Source: Microbacterium barkeri (lineage in GTDB: Bacteria; Actinomycetota; Actinomycetes; Actinomycetales; Microbacteriaceae). From it: a DNA stretch of 64,000 nucleotides. Positions 8,210 to 16,687 of this stretch are shown here, piece by piece. The stretch's first letter is position 1, and every line of letters starts with the position of its first letter. The DNA lies in contig NZ_BSEJ01000004.1 of the NCBI RefSeq assembly GCF_027921765.1, positions 1-64,000 on the forward strand, in the 5' to 3' direction. The position numbers and the translations under genes were made by a program. The notes under the pieces are model-generated. The model did not search any database. It saw only the letters and a program-made list of their open reading frames with translations, and was not told where the DNA came from.

Positions 8210-8997
8210 CGTCCGCTCGCCTCGAGGCCTCGGCGCTCTCGCTCGCCTACGACGGCCGCGTCATCGTCGGCGACCTGTCGCTGGCCATCCCCGCCGGTCG
8301 CGTCACGGCGATCATCGGGCCCAACGGATGCGGCAAGTCCACGCTCCTGCGCGGGTTCGGGCGGCTGCTGCCGCCAGCCGCGGGCGAGGTGCTGCTCGAC
8401 GGCGTCCCGCTCGCACGGCTCGGACACCGCGAGATCGCGCGTCGCATCGCGCTCCTCCCGCAGGCGCCGTCCGCGCCATCGGGGCTGACCGTGCTCGAGC
8501 TCGTCGCGCGCGGACGGACGCCCCATCAGCGCTGGTACGACCGGTTCTCTCGGGAGGACGAGCGCATCGTGCGCGAGGCCCTCGCCGCGACCCGGCTCGA
8601 CGACCTCGCGGACGCTCCGCTCGACGAGCTGTCGGGCGGGCAGCGTCAGCGCGCGTGGATCTCGCTCACGCTCGCGCAGCAGACCGAGACCATCCTGCTC
8701 GACGAGCCCACGACCTACCTCGACGTCGCGCACCAGCTCGAGGTGCTCGAGCTCGTGAGGTCGCTCAACCGCACGTCGGGGCGCACGATCGTCATGGTGC
8801 TCCACGACCTGTCGCTCGCCGCCCGCTACGCGGACTGGCTCATCGCCATGCGCGACGGCGCCGTCGTCGCCGCGGGCGAGCCCTCGGAGATCGCGACGCC
8901 CGAGACCCTGCAGCGCGTGTTCGGCATCCGCTCCGCGCTCGTCGCGGATCCCGACGGCGGCGCGCCGCACGTGCTCCCCCTCGGCCTTCCGGTCTGA
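8206..8997 (+). CDS. Iron-siderophore ABC transporter ATP-binding protein
   Basis: This 263-residue FecE/FepC-type ATPase has Walker A GPNGCGKST (about 38-46), signature LSGGQRQRAW (about 141-150), Walker B ILLDEPTTYLD (about 163-173) and the switch His in VLHDLSLAARYAD. It powers ferric-siderophore import and associates with the two permeases on the cytoplasmic face. The ATG overlaps the stop of the second permease. It is the last gene of the operon and is followed by a strong bidirectional hairpin. Confidence 0.88.
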   Translation: MTSARLEASALSLAYDGRVIVGDLSLAIPAGRVTAIIGPNGCGKSTLLRGFGRLLPPAAGEVLLDGVPLARLGHREIARRIALLPQAPSAPSGLTVLELVARGRTPHQRWYDRFSREDERIVREALAATRLDDLADAPLDELSGGQRQRAWISLTLAQQTETILLDEPTTYLDVAHQLEVLELVRSLNRTSGRTIVMVLHDLSLAARYADWLIAMRDGAVVAAGEPSEIATPETLQRVFGIRSALVADPDGGAPHVLPLGLPV

Positions 8998-9004
8998 CGG
9001 ACGC

Positions 9005-9042
9005 CGAAGGGCCGGAGCGTCCGAAGACGCCCCGGCCCTTCG
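9005..9042. terminator. Bidirectional terminator between convergent transporter operons
   Basis: A 17-bp stem with one mismatch (CGAAGGGCCGG-A-GCGTC and its complement) and a 4-base CGAA loop sits between the iron ATPase gene (plus) and the sugar permease gene (minus), so it can end transcription from both sides. Confidence 0.8.
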
Positions 9043-9057
9043 CGGTCGGATGGCCGG

Positions 9058-10275
9058 TCAGCTCGCGCGCGTGCGGCGCTTGTTCCAGACGTCGAACGCG
9101 ACGGCCAGCAGGAGCACGAGGCCCTTGATGAACTGCTGGTAGTCGGTGCCGATGCCGAGCAGCGACATGCCGTTGTTCAGGACACCCATGATGAGACCGC
9201 CCGTGATCGCGCCGATCACGGTGCCGACGCCGCCCTGGACGGCCGCACCGCCGATGAACGCCGCCGCGATCGCGTCGAGCTCGAACAGGTTGCCCGCGCC
9301 GGGGCCCGCCGAGTTGAGGCGGCCCGTGAAGACGAGGCCGGCGAGCGCGGCGAGCACGCCCATGTTGACGAAGAGGTAGAAGTCCACCTTCTTCGACTTG
9401 ATGCCCGACAGGTCGGCCGCGTGGCGGTTGCCGCCGATCGCGTAGATGTGGCGGCCGAAGACCGACCGGTTCATCACGAGCGAGTACGCGAGGATGAGCA
9501 CCGCGAGCACGATCAGGACGATCGGGGTGCCGCGCGATCCGGGGGCCACGCCGAGCAGGTACGTCATGTAGGCGATGAGCGCCGAGATGAAGACGAGCTT
9601 CGTGTAGAACCACGACGCGGGCTCGCTCTCGAGGCCGAGCTTCACGCGCTTGCCGCGCTCGCGCAGCGAGTTGCCGATGTAGAGCACGAGGGCGAGGATG
9701 CCCAGGCCCACCGTGATCCACTCGGCGGGCGAGCTCGACGCAGGGAAGAGCTCGGGGAAGAGGTAGCCGCCGCCCAGCTGGCGGTACTCCGTCGGGAACG
9801 GGGTGATCTGCGTGTTGCCGAGCACGATCTGGGTGAGACCGCGGAAGAGCAGCATGCCAGCGAGCGTCACGATGAACGCCGGGATCCCCACGTACGCGAC
9901 CCAGAAGCCCTGCCAGGCTCCCACGAGCGCTCCGATGAGGAGCGAGACGAGGATGCCCGCCCACCACGGCCATCCCCAGTGCACGATGAGCACACCCGAG
10001 ACGGCGCCGACGAAGGCCGCGACCGATCCGACCGACAGGTCGATGTGGCCGGCGATGATGATCATCACCATGCCGATCGCGAGGATGAGGATGTAGCTGT
10101 TCTGGACGACGATGTTCGAGACGTTGCCGGCCGTCAGGAGGCGACCGCTCGTGACGATCTGGAAGAACAGCACGATCGCGATCAGCGCGATGAAGATGCC
10201 GATCTGCCGGAGCCGTGAGGTCAGGAACGCGATCGCACCGCGCACGGGCGATTCGGTGGCGCTAGCTGAGGACAT
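9058..10275 (-). CDS. mmsB: Monosaccharide ABC transporter permease (MmsB/XylH type)
   Basis: This 405-residue polytopic protein of the BPD_transp_2 family has about ten membrane helices. Typical segments are [17 protein letters not shown] (about 76-92), the long variable loop between helices 5 and 6 (about 205-230), and [14 protein letters not shown] (about 280). It forms the membrane channel of a CUT2-type importer for a monosaccharide such as xylose, arabinose or galactose; the sugar is not decidable here. Its start overlaps the end of the ATPase gene by 14 bases. It is the last gene of the operon. Confidence 0.87.
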   Translation of the reverse strand: MSSASATESPVRGAIAFLTSRLRQIGIFIALIAIVLFFQIVTSGRLLTAGNVSNIVVQNSYILILAIGMVMIIIAGHIDLSVGSVAAFVGAVSGVLIVHWGWPWWAGILVSLLIGALVGAWQGFWVAYVGIPAFIVTLAGMLLFRGLTQIVLGNTQITPFPTEYRQLGGGYLFPELFPASSSPAEWITVGLGILALVLYIGNSLRERGKRVKLGLESEPASWFYTKLVFISALIAYMTYLLGVAPGSRGTPIVLIVLAVLILAYSLVMNRSVFGRHIYAIGGNRHAADLSGIKSKKVDFYLFVNMGVLAALAGLVFTGRLNSAGPGAGNLFELDAIAAAFIGGAAVQGGVGTVIGAITGGLIMGVLNNGMSLLGIGTDYQQFIKGLVLLLAVAFDVWNKRRTRAS

Positions 10276-11806
10276 GGTCGGCTTCCTTCTCCTTGGTCAT
10301 GAGCTGCATGAGCGACTCGGGCGTCGCCTGCTCGATCGGCAGCTCGCCGGTGATGTGCCCCTCCGAGATCGCGTAGACGCGATCGCTGATGCCGAGCAGC
10401 TCGGGCAGCTCGGACGAGATGACGATGATGGCCTTGCCCTGCGCCGCCAGCTCGTTGATGAGGGTGTAGATCTCGTACTTCGCGCCGACGTCGATGCCGC
10501 GCGTGGGCTCGTCGAGGATGAGCACCTCGGGGTCGGAGAACAGCCACTTCGAGAGCACGACCTTCTGCTGGTTGCCTCCCGAGAGCTTGCCGACCACCGA
10601 GGCGACCGACGGCGCCTTGATGTTCATGCTCTTGCGGTACCGCTCGGCGACGGCGAACTCCTCGTGCGCGTCGACCCACCCGCGTCGGGCGAGCTTGCCG
10701 AGCGACGCGAGGGAGATGTTCCGCTTGATGTCGTCGATGAGGTTGAGCCCGAAGACCTTGCGGTCCTCGGTCGCATACGCGATCCCCGCGTCGATCGCGT
10801 CGGCGACGGTCTTCGTGTTGACCTCCTTGCCGCGCACGTACACGCGGCCGCGGATGTTCGATCCGTAGGAGCGGCCGAAGATGCTCATGCCGAGCTCCGT
10901 GCGCCCCGCGCCCATGAGGCCCGCGATGCCGACGACCTCTCCCGCGCGGACCGAGAGGTTCGCGCCGTGGATGATCGTGCGCCCGGACTCGGTGGGGTGG
11001 TCGACCCACCAGTCCTCGACGCGGAAGACCTCTTCGCCGACATCGACCGTGCGGTCGGGGTACCGGTGCTCGAGGTCGCGTCCGACCATCCCCTTGATGA
11101 TGCGGTTCTCGGAGACGTCGTCGGTCTTGAGCTCGAGCGTCTCGATCGTGCGGCCGTCGCGGATGATCGTCACCCGGTCGGCGATCGCCTTGATCTCGTT
11201 GAGCTTGTGGCTGATGATGATCGACGTGATCCCCTGCCCCTTGAGGTGGCGGATCAGGTCGAGCAGGTGAGCGGAGTCCTCGTCGTTGAGGGCCGCGGTG
11301 GGCTCGTCGAGGATGAGCAGCTTCACGCTCTTCGACAGGGCCTTCGCGATCTCGACGAGCTGCTGCTTGCCGACGCCGATCTCCTTGACCGGGGTCGCGG
11401 GGTTGTCGCCGAGCCCGACGCGTGCGAGGAGCTTCTGCGCCTCGACATTCGTGTCGTGCCAGTCGATGAAGCCGTTCTTCTGGCGCTCGTTGCCGAGGAA
11501 GATGTTCTCGGCGATCGACAGGTGCGGGCTGAGCGCGAGCTCCTGGTGGATGATGACGACGCCTGCGCGCTCGGAGTCGCGGATGTCGCGGAACTGGGCG
11601 GTCTCGTTCTCCAGGACGATCTCGCCGTCGTAGGTGCCGTGCGGGTAGACGCCCGACAGCACCTTCATGAGGGTCGACTTGCCGGCGCCGTTCTCGCCGC
11701 AGATGGCGTGGACGGTGCCGCGCTCGACCTCGAGCGTCACGTTCTGCAGTGCCTTGACGCCCGGGAACTCCTTGGTGATGCCGCGCATCTCGAGGATGGT
11801 GTTCAC
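10262..11806 (-). CDS. mmsA: Monosaccharide ABC transporter ATP-binding protein (MmsA type)
   Basis: This 514-residue protein has two ABC domains in one chain, as in all CUT2 sugar importers. The first has a full Walker [10 protein letters not shown] (about 37-45), a short signature region [13 protein letters not shown] and Walker [12 protein letters not shown]. The second has the usual degenerate Walker A (GLMGAGRTE) and the signature LSGGNQQKV with [11 protein letters not shown]. It drives import together with the permease encoded downstream and the binding protein encoded upstream. An 80-base gap with a strong hairpin separates it from the binding-protein gene. Confidence 0.88.
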   Translation of the reverse strand: MNTILEMRGITKEFPGVKALQNVTLEVERGTVHAICGENGAGKSTLMKVLSGVYPHGTYDGEIVLENETAQFRDIRDSERAGVVIIHQELALSPHLSIAENIFLGNERQKNGFIDWHDTNVEAQKLLARVGLGDNPATPVKEIGVGKQQLVEIAKALSKSVKLLILDEPTAALNDEDSAHLLDLIRHLKGQGITSIIISHKLNEIKAIADRVTIIRDGRTIETLELKTDDVSENRIIKGMVGRDLEHRYPDRTVDVGEEVFRVEDWWVDHPTESGRTIIHGANLSVRAGEVVGIAGLMGAGRTELGMSIFGRSYGSNIRGRVYVRGKEVNTKTVADAIDAGIAYATEDRKVFGLNLIDDIKRNISLASLGKLARRGWVDAHEEFAVAERYRKSMNIKAPSVASVVGKLSGGNQQKVVLSKWLFSDPEVLILDEPTRGIDVGAKYEIYTLINELAAQGKAIIVISSELPELLGISDRVYAISEGHITGELPIEQATPESLMQLMTKEKEADHVLS

Positions 11807-11845
11807 AGGTTCGCTTTCTCGCCGTGAGGATGAGGGGTGACGGGC

Positions 11846-11881
11846 GCGCGGGTCCGCCCCGCCGTCGAGGCGGACCCGCGC
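11846..11881 (-). terminator. Hairpin between binding-protein and ATPase genes (attenuator-like)
   Basis: A perfect 13-bp stem (GCGCGGGTCCGCC / GGCGGACCCGCGC) with a 10-base loop lies 6 bases after the binding-protein stop codon inside the operon. It probably stops part of the transcripts or protects their 3' ends, so that binding protein exceeds permease and ATPase. Confidence 0.65.
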
Positions 11882-11887
11882 TCCGTG

Positions 11888-13006
11888 CTACTCGAGCTCG
11901 CCGGCCTCGTAGTAGCCGCTGTCGATGAGGACCTCCTCGTAGTTGTCGGCCGTGACGATGACCGACTCGTGGAGGTACGAGGGCACGACCTTGACGCCGT
12001 TGTCGTACGTCTCGGTGTCGTTGACCTCGGGCTCCTCGCCGTGCATGAGCGCGTCGACCATGTCGGCCGCGGTCTCGCCGAGCAGGCGCGTGTCCTTGAA
12101 GATCGTCGAGTACTGCTCGCCCGCGAGGATCGACTTCACGCTGCCGACCTCGGCGTCCTGGCCGGTGATGACGGGCAGCGCGTCGGCCGAGTAGCCGCCG
12201 CTCGTGAGCGCCGAGATGATGCCGATCGAGAGGCCGTCGTACGGCGAGAGCACGCCGTCGAGCTTGGTGTCGCCGATGATCGTGAGGATGTTCTCCATGC
12301 GCTCCTGGGCCGTCTCCGGCAGCCAGCGCAGGATCGCAGCCTGGTCGAAGTCGGTCTGGCCGGACGGAACCGCGAGAACGCCCGAGTCGAGGTAGGGCTG
12401 GAGGGTGTCCATCGCGCCGTTCCAGAAGAACGTCGCGTTGTTGTCGTCGGGGCTGCCCGCGAAGAGCTCGATGTTGAACGGGCCCTTCTCGCCGGTCTCC
12501 TCGCCGTTCTCGTCGAGCACGCCGAGGCCCGTGAGCAGGCTCGTCGCCTGCTGCACGCCGACCTGGTAGTTGTCGAACGTCGTGTAGTAGTCGACGTTCT
12601 CCGTGCCGTTGATGAGGCGGTCGTATGCGATCACGGGGATGTCCTGATCGGCGGCCGTCTGCAGGACGTCGGTGAGGGTCGTGCCGTCGATCGACGCGAC
12701 GATGAGGGCGTCGGCGCCGCTCGAGATCATGTTCTCGATCTGCGACACCTGGGTGGGGATGTCGTCGTTCGCGAACTGGAGGTCGACCTGGTAGCCCATC
12801 TCCTCCAGGGTCGCCTTGACGTTGTCGCCGTCCGCGATCCATCGCTCGGACTGCTGGGTCGGCATCGCGACGCCGATGGTCAGCGAGCTCGTGTCGACCT
12901 CGCCGCCCTCCTCAGCGGCTCCGCCTCCGGTGCGGTCGCCGCTGCAGCCGGCGAGGGCCAGTCCGCCGACGGCCACGATGCCGACGAGCAGAAGGTGCTT
13001 CTTCAC
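11888..13006 (-). CDS. Sugar ABC transporter substrate-binding lipoprotein (ChvE type)
   Basis: This 372-residue periplasmic-binding protein 4 family member (ChvE / multiple-sugar-binding) starts [15 protein letters not shown], with lipobox LALAGC and the lipidated Cys at about residue 21. The mature part begins with [15 protein letters not shown] and contains [15 protein letters not shown]. The GTG at 13006 was chosen because AGAGGAGA lies 7 bases upstream and the signal peptide starts there; the longer frame to 13084 adds 26 residues of no protein character. It should bind a monosaccharide for the MmsA/MmsB importer. A TTGACA promoter and a TGTGA-N4-TCACA palindrome lie upstream, and the LacI gene is adjacent. 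Confidence 0.88.
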   Translation of the reverse strand: MKKHLLLVGIVAVGGLALAGCSGDRTGGGAAEEGGEVDTSSLTIGVAMPTQQSERWIADGDNVKATLEEMGYQVDLQFANDDIPTQVSQIENMISSGADALIVASIDGTTLTDVLQTAADQDIPVIAYDRLINGTENVDYYTTFDNYQVGVQQATSLLTGLGVLDENGEETGEKGPFNIELFAGSPDDNNATFFWNGAMDTLQPYLDSGVLAVPSGQTDFDQAAILRWLPETAQERMENILTIIGDTKLDGVLSPYDGLSIGIISALTSGGYSADALPVITGQDAEVGSVKSILAGEQYSTIFKDTRLLGETAADMVDALMHGEEPEVNDTETYDNGVKVVPSYLHESVIVTADNYEEVLIDSGYYEAGELE

Positions 13007-13108
13007 GGGTGTTCTCCTCTGAATCCAGGACGTGTGCCTCCGCGTCACAGCGGGGGGATGCGCCGTCGAGGAGTCGCGGGACATCCTCGTCGGGGTCGCA
13101 CGTCTCCG

Positions 13109-13122
13109 TGTGACCGTTCACA
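13109..13122. promoter_or_regulatory. Operator-like palindrome upstream of the sugar-binding-protein gene
   Basis: TGTGACCGTTCACA has perfect TGTGA/TCACA arms with a 4-base centre. It lies just downstream of the probable -10 box of the minus-strand promoter, at about the transcription start, where a LacI-family repressor encoded at 13183-14172 would block initiation. A CRP-like factor is the alternative reader. Confidence 0.55.
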
Positions 13123-13129
13123 TCGCGTC

Positions 13130-13160
13130 TTATCGTGCACCCGCCGCGCCGGGCTGTCAA
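13130..13160 (-). promoter_or_regulatory. Promoter of the ChvE/MmsA/MmsB-type operon
   Basis: On the minus strand TTGACA (13160-13155) is a perfect -35 box. CGATAA or ACGATA follows after 18-19 bases as a weak -10 box. It reads toward the binding-protein gene. Confidence 0.5.
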
Positions 13161-13182
13161 GCCGACGCCGTGTCACATCTCG

Positions 13183-14172
13183 CTAACGACGCGGTGCGGC
13201 CGAGTCGCGCACGACGAGGGCGGGAGCCGGCGGCTCCTCCGCCGAAGGGGCCTCGCCGCGGAGGGATGCGAGGAGTCGCGCGATCGCACGACGGCCGAGA
13301 TCCGCGAAGTCGATGTGGACCGTGGTGAGGGGCGGCCAGACATGTGCCGCGACGGGAATGTCATCGAAGCCCACGATGCTCACATCGCGCGGCACATCGA
13401 GACCCGCATCGCGGAAGCCGTGCATGAGCCCGATCGCCATGAGGTCGTTGGCCGCGAAGACGGCGGAGAAGTCCTGCCGCCGCGCGAGCTCGAGCCCCGC
13501 GTAGTGGCCGAAGTCTGCCGTCCAGTCGCCGCGGATCGGCGGGATCGTGGGCAGATCCGCATCGCGCAGAGCCTGCAGGTACCCGCGCATCCGCGAGTCC
13601 GCCTCGATCCAGTCCTGCGGGCCGGACAGATGGAGGATGTCGACGTGCCCCAGCTCGATGAGGTGCCGCGTCGCCATCCGCGCCCCCTCGAGCTGGTCGG
13701 GTGCGACGCTCTCCTCGAGCGCGCCGGATGCCGTCTGGAGGCTCACGAACGGCACGCCGATCGCCATGCCGCGAAGGACATGGAACACGCGCACCTGGGG
13801 GGCGAGCACGACGATGCCGTCGACCTGCTCGCGCAGCAGCTGCCGCACGGCGCCGCCGATCGCCTCCGGCGACGTGTCGGGGAGGTTGAGCGTGGTGACC
13901 GAGTAGCCCTCCTCGCGCGCGGCCTCCTCGATCGCCGCGATCGAGGCGGTCGGGCCGAACTCGCCGACCGTGGCCGACAGGATGCCGATGAGATTCAGCT
14001 TGCTCGTGACGAGCGCGCGCGCAGCCTGGTTCGGCCGGTAGTCGAGCTGGCGGATCGCATCGAGGACGCGCTGCTTCGTCTCCTCGCGGATCGACGGATG
14101 CTCGTTGAGCACGCGCGAGACCGTCTGATGGGACACGCCGGCGAGGCGCGCCACATCGCGGATGCTCGGCAT
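13183..14172 (-). CDS. LacI-family transcriptional regulator of the sugar importer
   Basis: This 329-residue regulator begins MPSIRDVARLAGVSHQTVSR, the standard LacI helix-turn-helix and hinge (about 1-58), followed by a periplasmic-binding-like sugar domain with GVPFVSLQT and IVGFDDIPVAAHVWPPLTTV near residue 280. It should repress the adjacent ChvE/MmsA/MmsB-type operon and be released by the imported sugar. The ATG at 14172 gives the classical N-terminus and has GGAGC upstream. A GTG at 14241 with GGAGG four bases before it would add 23 residues and is possible. It reads in the same direction as the operon it sits upstream of. Confidence 0.85.
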   Translation of the reverse strand: MPSIRDVARLAGVSHQTVSRVLNEHPSIREETKQRVLDAIRQLDYRPNQAARALVTSKLNLIGILSATVGEFGPTASIAAIEEAAREEGYSVTTLNLPDTSPEAIGGAVRQLLREQVDGIVVLAPQVRVFHVLRGMAIGVPFVSLQTASGALEESVAPDQLEGARMATRHLIELGHVDILHLSGPQDWIEADSRMRGYLQALRDADLPTIPPIRGDWTADFGHYAGLELARRQDFSAVFAANDLMAIGLMHGFRDAGLDVPRDVSIVGFDDIPVAAHVWPPLTTVHIDFADLGRRAIARLLASLRGEAPSAEEPPAPALVVRDSAAPRR

Positions 14173-14326
14173 CCGCGGTCGCTCCGTTGCGTGGGCCACA
14201 GCCGTCTCGTCCTCACCTGATTCCACGATGCGCACGGTCACATCGCCTCCCACAGTATGGCGCACGGACGCGCACGGGGCCATCCCGGCCACGACGGGGC
14301 GTGGCGCGAGGGCGCCGCGGCGGCGC

Positions 14327-15514
14327 TCAGGACACCAGGGAAGCGGCGATCCCGGCCGACGGCACCCGAAGACGCAGGGCGTCGGCGCTCGGAGCACGCA
14401 CGCAGTGCACGGCGTCCGCGACAAGGTCTGCCAGGCTGTCGAGGATCTGCACGCCGCGGGCGAGGATGCCCGCCGATTCGAGGCTGAGATCCCCGACATC
14501 CTCGACGCCATGAGATTCGGCGAAGGCGAAGTCCTGCGGAACGGCGAGAAGCGAGAGCTGACGGATGAGGGCCTCGGCGATCTTGGCGGGCTGCACACGC
14601 GCGCTCGCGCCGCGCTCGTCGGAGTCCGTCGCATACACGACCGCGGCCTTGGCGTACGCGGCGATCTGCGCGCACAGCTGCACCGCCTGCCCGAGCGCAC
14701 CGGTGAGTCGGAAGTCCAGGAACGACGACTGGCTGACCGCCCGCACTCCGGTGCCGTGCGGAATGAACAGCGGATTGCCGCTCGGATGCTCGAGACGACT
14801 CCGCAGAGTGTCGACGAGGGCGAACACCACATTCTCGGCCTGAAGCCGGATCGGTTGCAGGTCCCGCAGGGTCACCGGAAGCTGCACGCCGCGATCCGGC
14901 GACTTCGGGACGGCTCGGCATACGAGATCGAGCAGCTCGTCGACAATTCCCGAGAGCTGCGCGGCGACCGCGAGACCGGCGCTCGTCGAGACGAAGTGGC
15001 CGTTGATGATCGAGATGAGATCGCCGGCCCTGTGGATGTGCAGCAGGCCGGCCTGCTCCAGGACGTGCACGAACCATGCCCCCGGCACGACGTCGCCCGA
15101 GCTGTAGCTGGCTGTCCAGTTCCCCGTCCACGACGCAGGGAATCGAGCGCTTCCGAAGTCGGCACGGGCGGAGACCAGGAGGGCGTGCGTCTCGGGATGG
15201 ATGCCGGAGGACCCTTGTGCGAGCTGGGCGAGCTTGACGTCGAGCAGGAGCGCACCCCACTCCGGCGGGAAATGCTCGAGTGGGCCCACGAGGTGCGCCG
15301 CGAGAAGCTCGCGCTGGGCTCCTGCCACGGCCTCCACGTCATCCAGGTGACCCAGCAGCGTCGTGAATCCGTAGATCGGCGCGCGTCCTGGTCCGGCCAT
15401 GAGCTGCTCGACGAGGCCTCGTTCTCGAGCGATGCGATCCTGCGCATCGCTCGACATGCCGTGCTCGAGAAGGCGGGCGATCTCCGCGGCCGCAGCCGCG
15501 ATCCGAGCGCTCAT
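14327..15514 (-). CDS. Divergent MIO-family (aromatic amino acid / histidine ammonia-lyase-like) enzyme
   Basis: This 395-residue protein, against about 510 in histidine ammonia-lyase (HAL), keeps the superfamily landmarks in order. Tyr48 is in PIYGFTTLLG (HAL Tyr53 region). Ser-Ser-Gly at 138-140 in SYSSGDVVPGAW sits where HAL has the Ala-Ser-Gly that cyclises to the MIO electrophile. Asn171 is in IINGH, then GNPLF, SQSSFLDF (HAL GGNFH) and SHGVEDVGDLS (HAL GQEDHVSM). The segment matching HAL QDxYSLR reads LRDLQPIRLQ and lacks the catalytic Tyr. Chemistry and substrate are therefore unknown: it may be an unusual lyase or aminomutase, or a non-catalytic relative. Its ATG overlaps the stop of the membrane-protein gene (ATGA), so the two are coupled. 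Base composition looks a few percent lower in G+C than its neighbours. Confidence 0.72.
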   Translation of the reverse strand: MSARIAAAAAEIARLLEHGMSSDAQDRIARERGLVEQLMAGPGRAPIYGFTTLLGHLDDVEAVAGAQRELLAAHLVGPLEHFPPEWGALLLDVKLAQLAQGSSGIHPETHALLVSARADFGSARFPASWTGNWTASYSSGDVVPGAWFVHVLEQAGLLHIHRAGDLISIINGHFVSTSAGLAVAAQLSGIVDELLDLVCRAVPKSPDRGVQLPVTLRDLQPIRLQAENVVFALVDTLRSRLEHPSGNPLFIPHGTGVRAVSQSSFLDFRLTGALGQAVQLCAQIAAYAKAAVVYATDSDERGASARVQPAKIAEALIRQLSLLAVPQDFAFAESHGVEDVGDLSLESAGILARGVQILDSLADLVADAVHCVRAPSADALRLRVPSAGIAASLVS

Positions 15515-16614
15515 CGTCGCCTCGCGAAGAGGAGCACGAGGAGCGCGGTGATTAGGAGCGCACCCGCGAGCATCACGTCCGCATCCGAATCCCGCAGCGC
15601 AGCGAAGATGCCGGATTCTCCCCCGGGTACGCCGGTCACGTCGCCGGAGAAGGCGGTGCCGATGAAGGAGAGCGCCGTGTCGACGACCACGAGGAATCCG
15701 AGGACGAGGAGGGTCGCCTGCACGGCGCCTTGGTATCTCGACTCCGCACGGGTCTGGAGGTTCGCGATCTGCTGCGCCAGGTCGCGCACCCGATCGAGCA
15801 TGCGCCCGACGAATCTCTCGTAGCGCCACGCCCGCAGAAGGACCTCAGCGCTCTGGCGCCGGACACCCTGGACGTTCTGTATGAGGTCGTCGAAAAGCAG
15901 CTGATGAGAGCTCGCGTCGATCTCGATCGACGCCGCCTCGCGCGCGAGCCGCCGGATCTCCTTCCGGCGAGGACGCTCCTGCGCGCCGATCACAGCTCGG
16001 AAGGCCGCGTCATTCCTCGTCATGATCGCGGCCGCGTCGTTCCAGATATGCTGCGCATCGATGATCCCCCGCACGATGTGGTAACGAGAGGGCTCGGAGA
16101 GCCGATCCCATCCACGGATGACTCCGTTGCCCCACCCCATCTCGACGGCGACCTCTCCGAAAGAGACCCCGGCGGCCTGCGTCACGTCGGTGCACTCGCT
16201 CTCCGCAGCCATCCAGTGCACGGGCTCTTTGCCGCCCTCCGGTACGAGGGCGTAGCGCGCGACCCAGGGCACGTGCTCCTGTCCGACGCCGAGATGATCC
16301 GCCACATACTGCCGGGCGTGTCCGCTGAGCGCGGTCTCGAGACCGACGATGTCGTCCTCGAAGGCCGATACGGATCCGACTGCCTCCAGCGCGAGATAGC
16401 TCCGCCCGCCGACTTCGCAGAGTGCCGCCTTGTCGATGTCGAATGCGACCTCCGGACGCGCCGGAAGCGCCGGCGCGTCGACCCACCTCTGCACGAGCAC
16501 TTCGGGATTCGAGGTCGAGCGTGAAACGAGGAACGCCTCGTCACTCGACGCCGACCCCGATTCGAGCAAGGGCGCACCGTATCCGTTCAGCGGGACGATG
16601 AGGAGGAACCGCAT
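15511..16614 (-). CDS. Uncharacterised two-helix membrane protein coupled to the MIO-family enzyme
   Basis: This 367-residue protein was not recognised. It has no signal peptide. Residues about 1-200 look globular, with tracts such as FDIDKAALCEVGGRSYLAL and VEMGWGNGVIRGWDRLSEP. Residues about 210-298 are long charged helices (RRKEIRRLAREAASIEID, RVRDLAQQIANLQTRAESR), likely coiled coil. Two membrane helices follow at about 300-320 and 347-363, and the chain ends ARRR. This shape, a cytoplasmic domain plus coiled coil plus a C-terminal helical hairpin, recalls CorA-like or sensor-type proteins, but no CorA GMN motif is seen. The ATG at 16614 has AAGG about 11 bases upstream. Its stop overlaps the start of the lyase-like gene, so both products are probably made together, perhaps placing the enzyme at the membrane. 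Confidence 0.68.
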   Translation of the reverse strand: MRFLLIVPLNGYGAPLLESGSASSDEAFLVSRSTSNPEVLVQRWVDAPALPARPEVAFDIDKAALCEVGGRSYLALEAVGSVSAFEDDIVGLETALSGHARQYVADHLGVGQEHVPWVARYALVPEGGKEPVHWMAAESECTDVTQAAGVSFGEVAVEMGWGNGVIRGWDRLSEPSRYHIVRGIIDAQHIWNDAAAIMTRNDAAFRAVIGAQERPRRKEIRRLAREAASIEIDASSHQLLFDDLIQNVQGVRRQSAEVLLRAWRYERFVGRMLDRVRDLAQQIANLQTRAESRYQGAVQATLLVLGFLVVVDTALSFIGTAFSGDVTGVPGGESGIFAALRDSDADVMLAGALLITALLVLLFARRR

Positions 16615-16687
16615 CAGCGCATATGCCCTTCTAAGACTGTCTGGACTGCTCGATCCCGCCCACGCTACCGGAGGCGACGACGTGCGC

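Noticed and set aside
13007..13084. Longer start for the ChvE-type binding protein
   Set aside because: The 26 added residues come before the lipoprotein signal peptide and after no Shine-Dalgarno sequence; the GTG at 13006 fits both.
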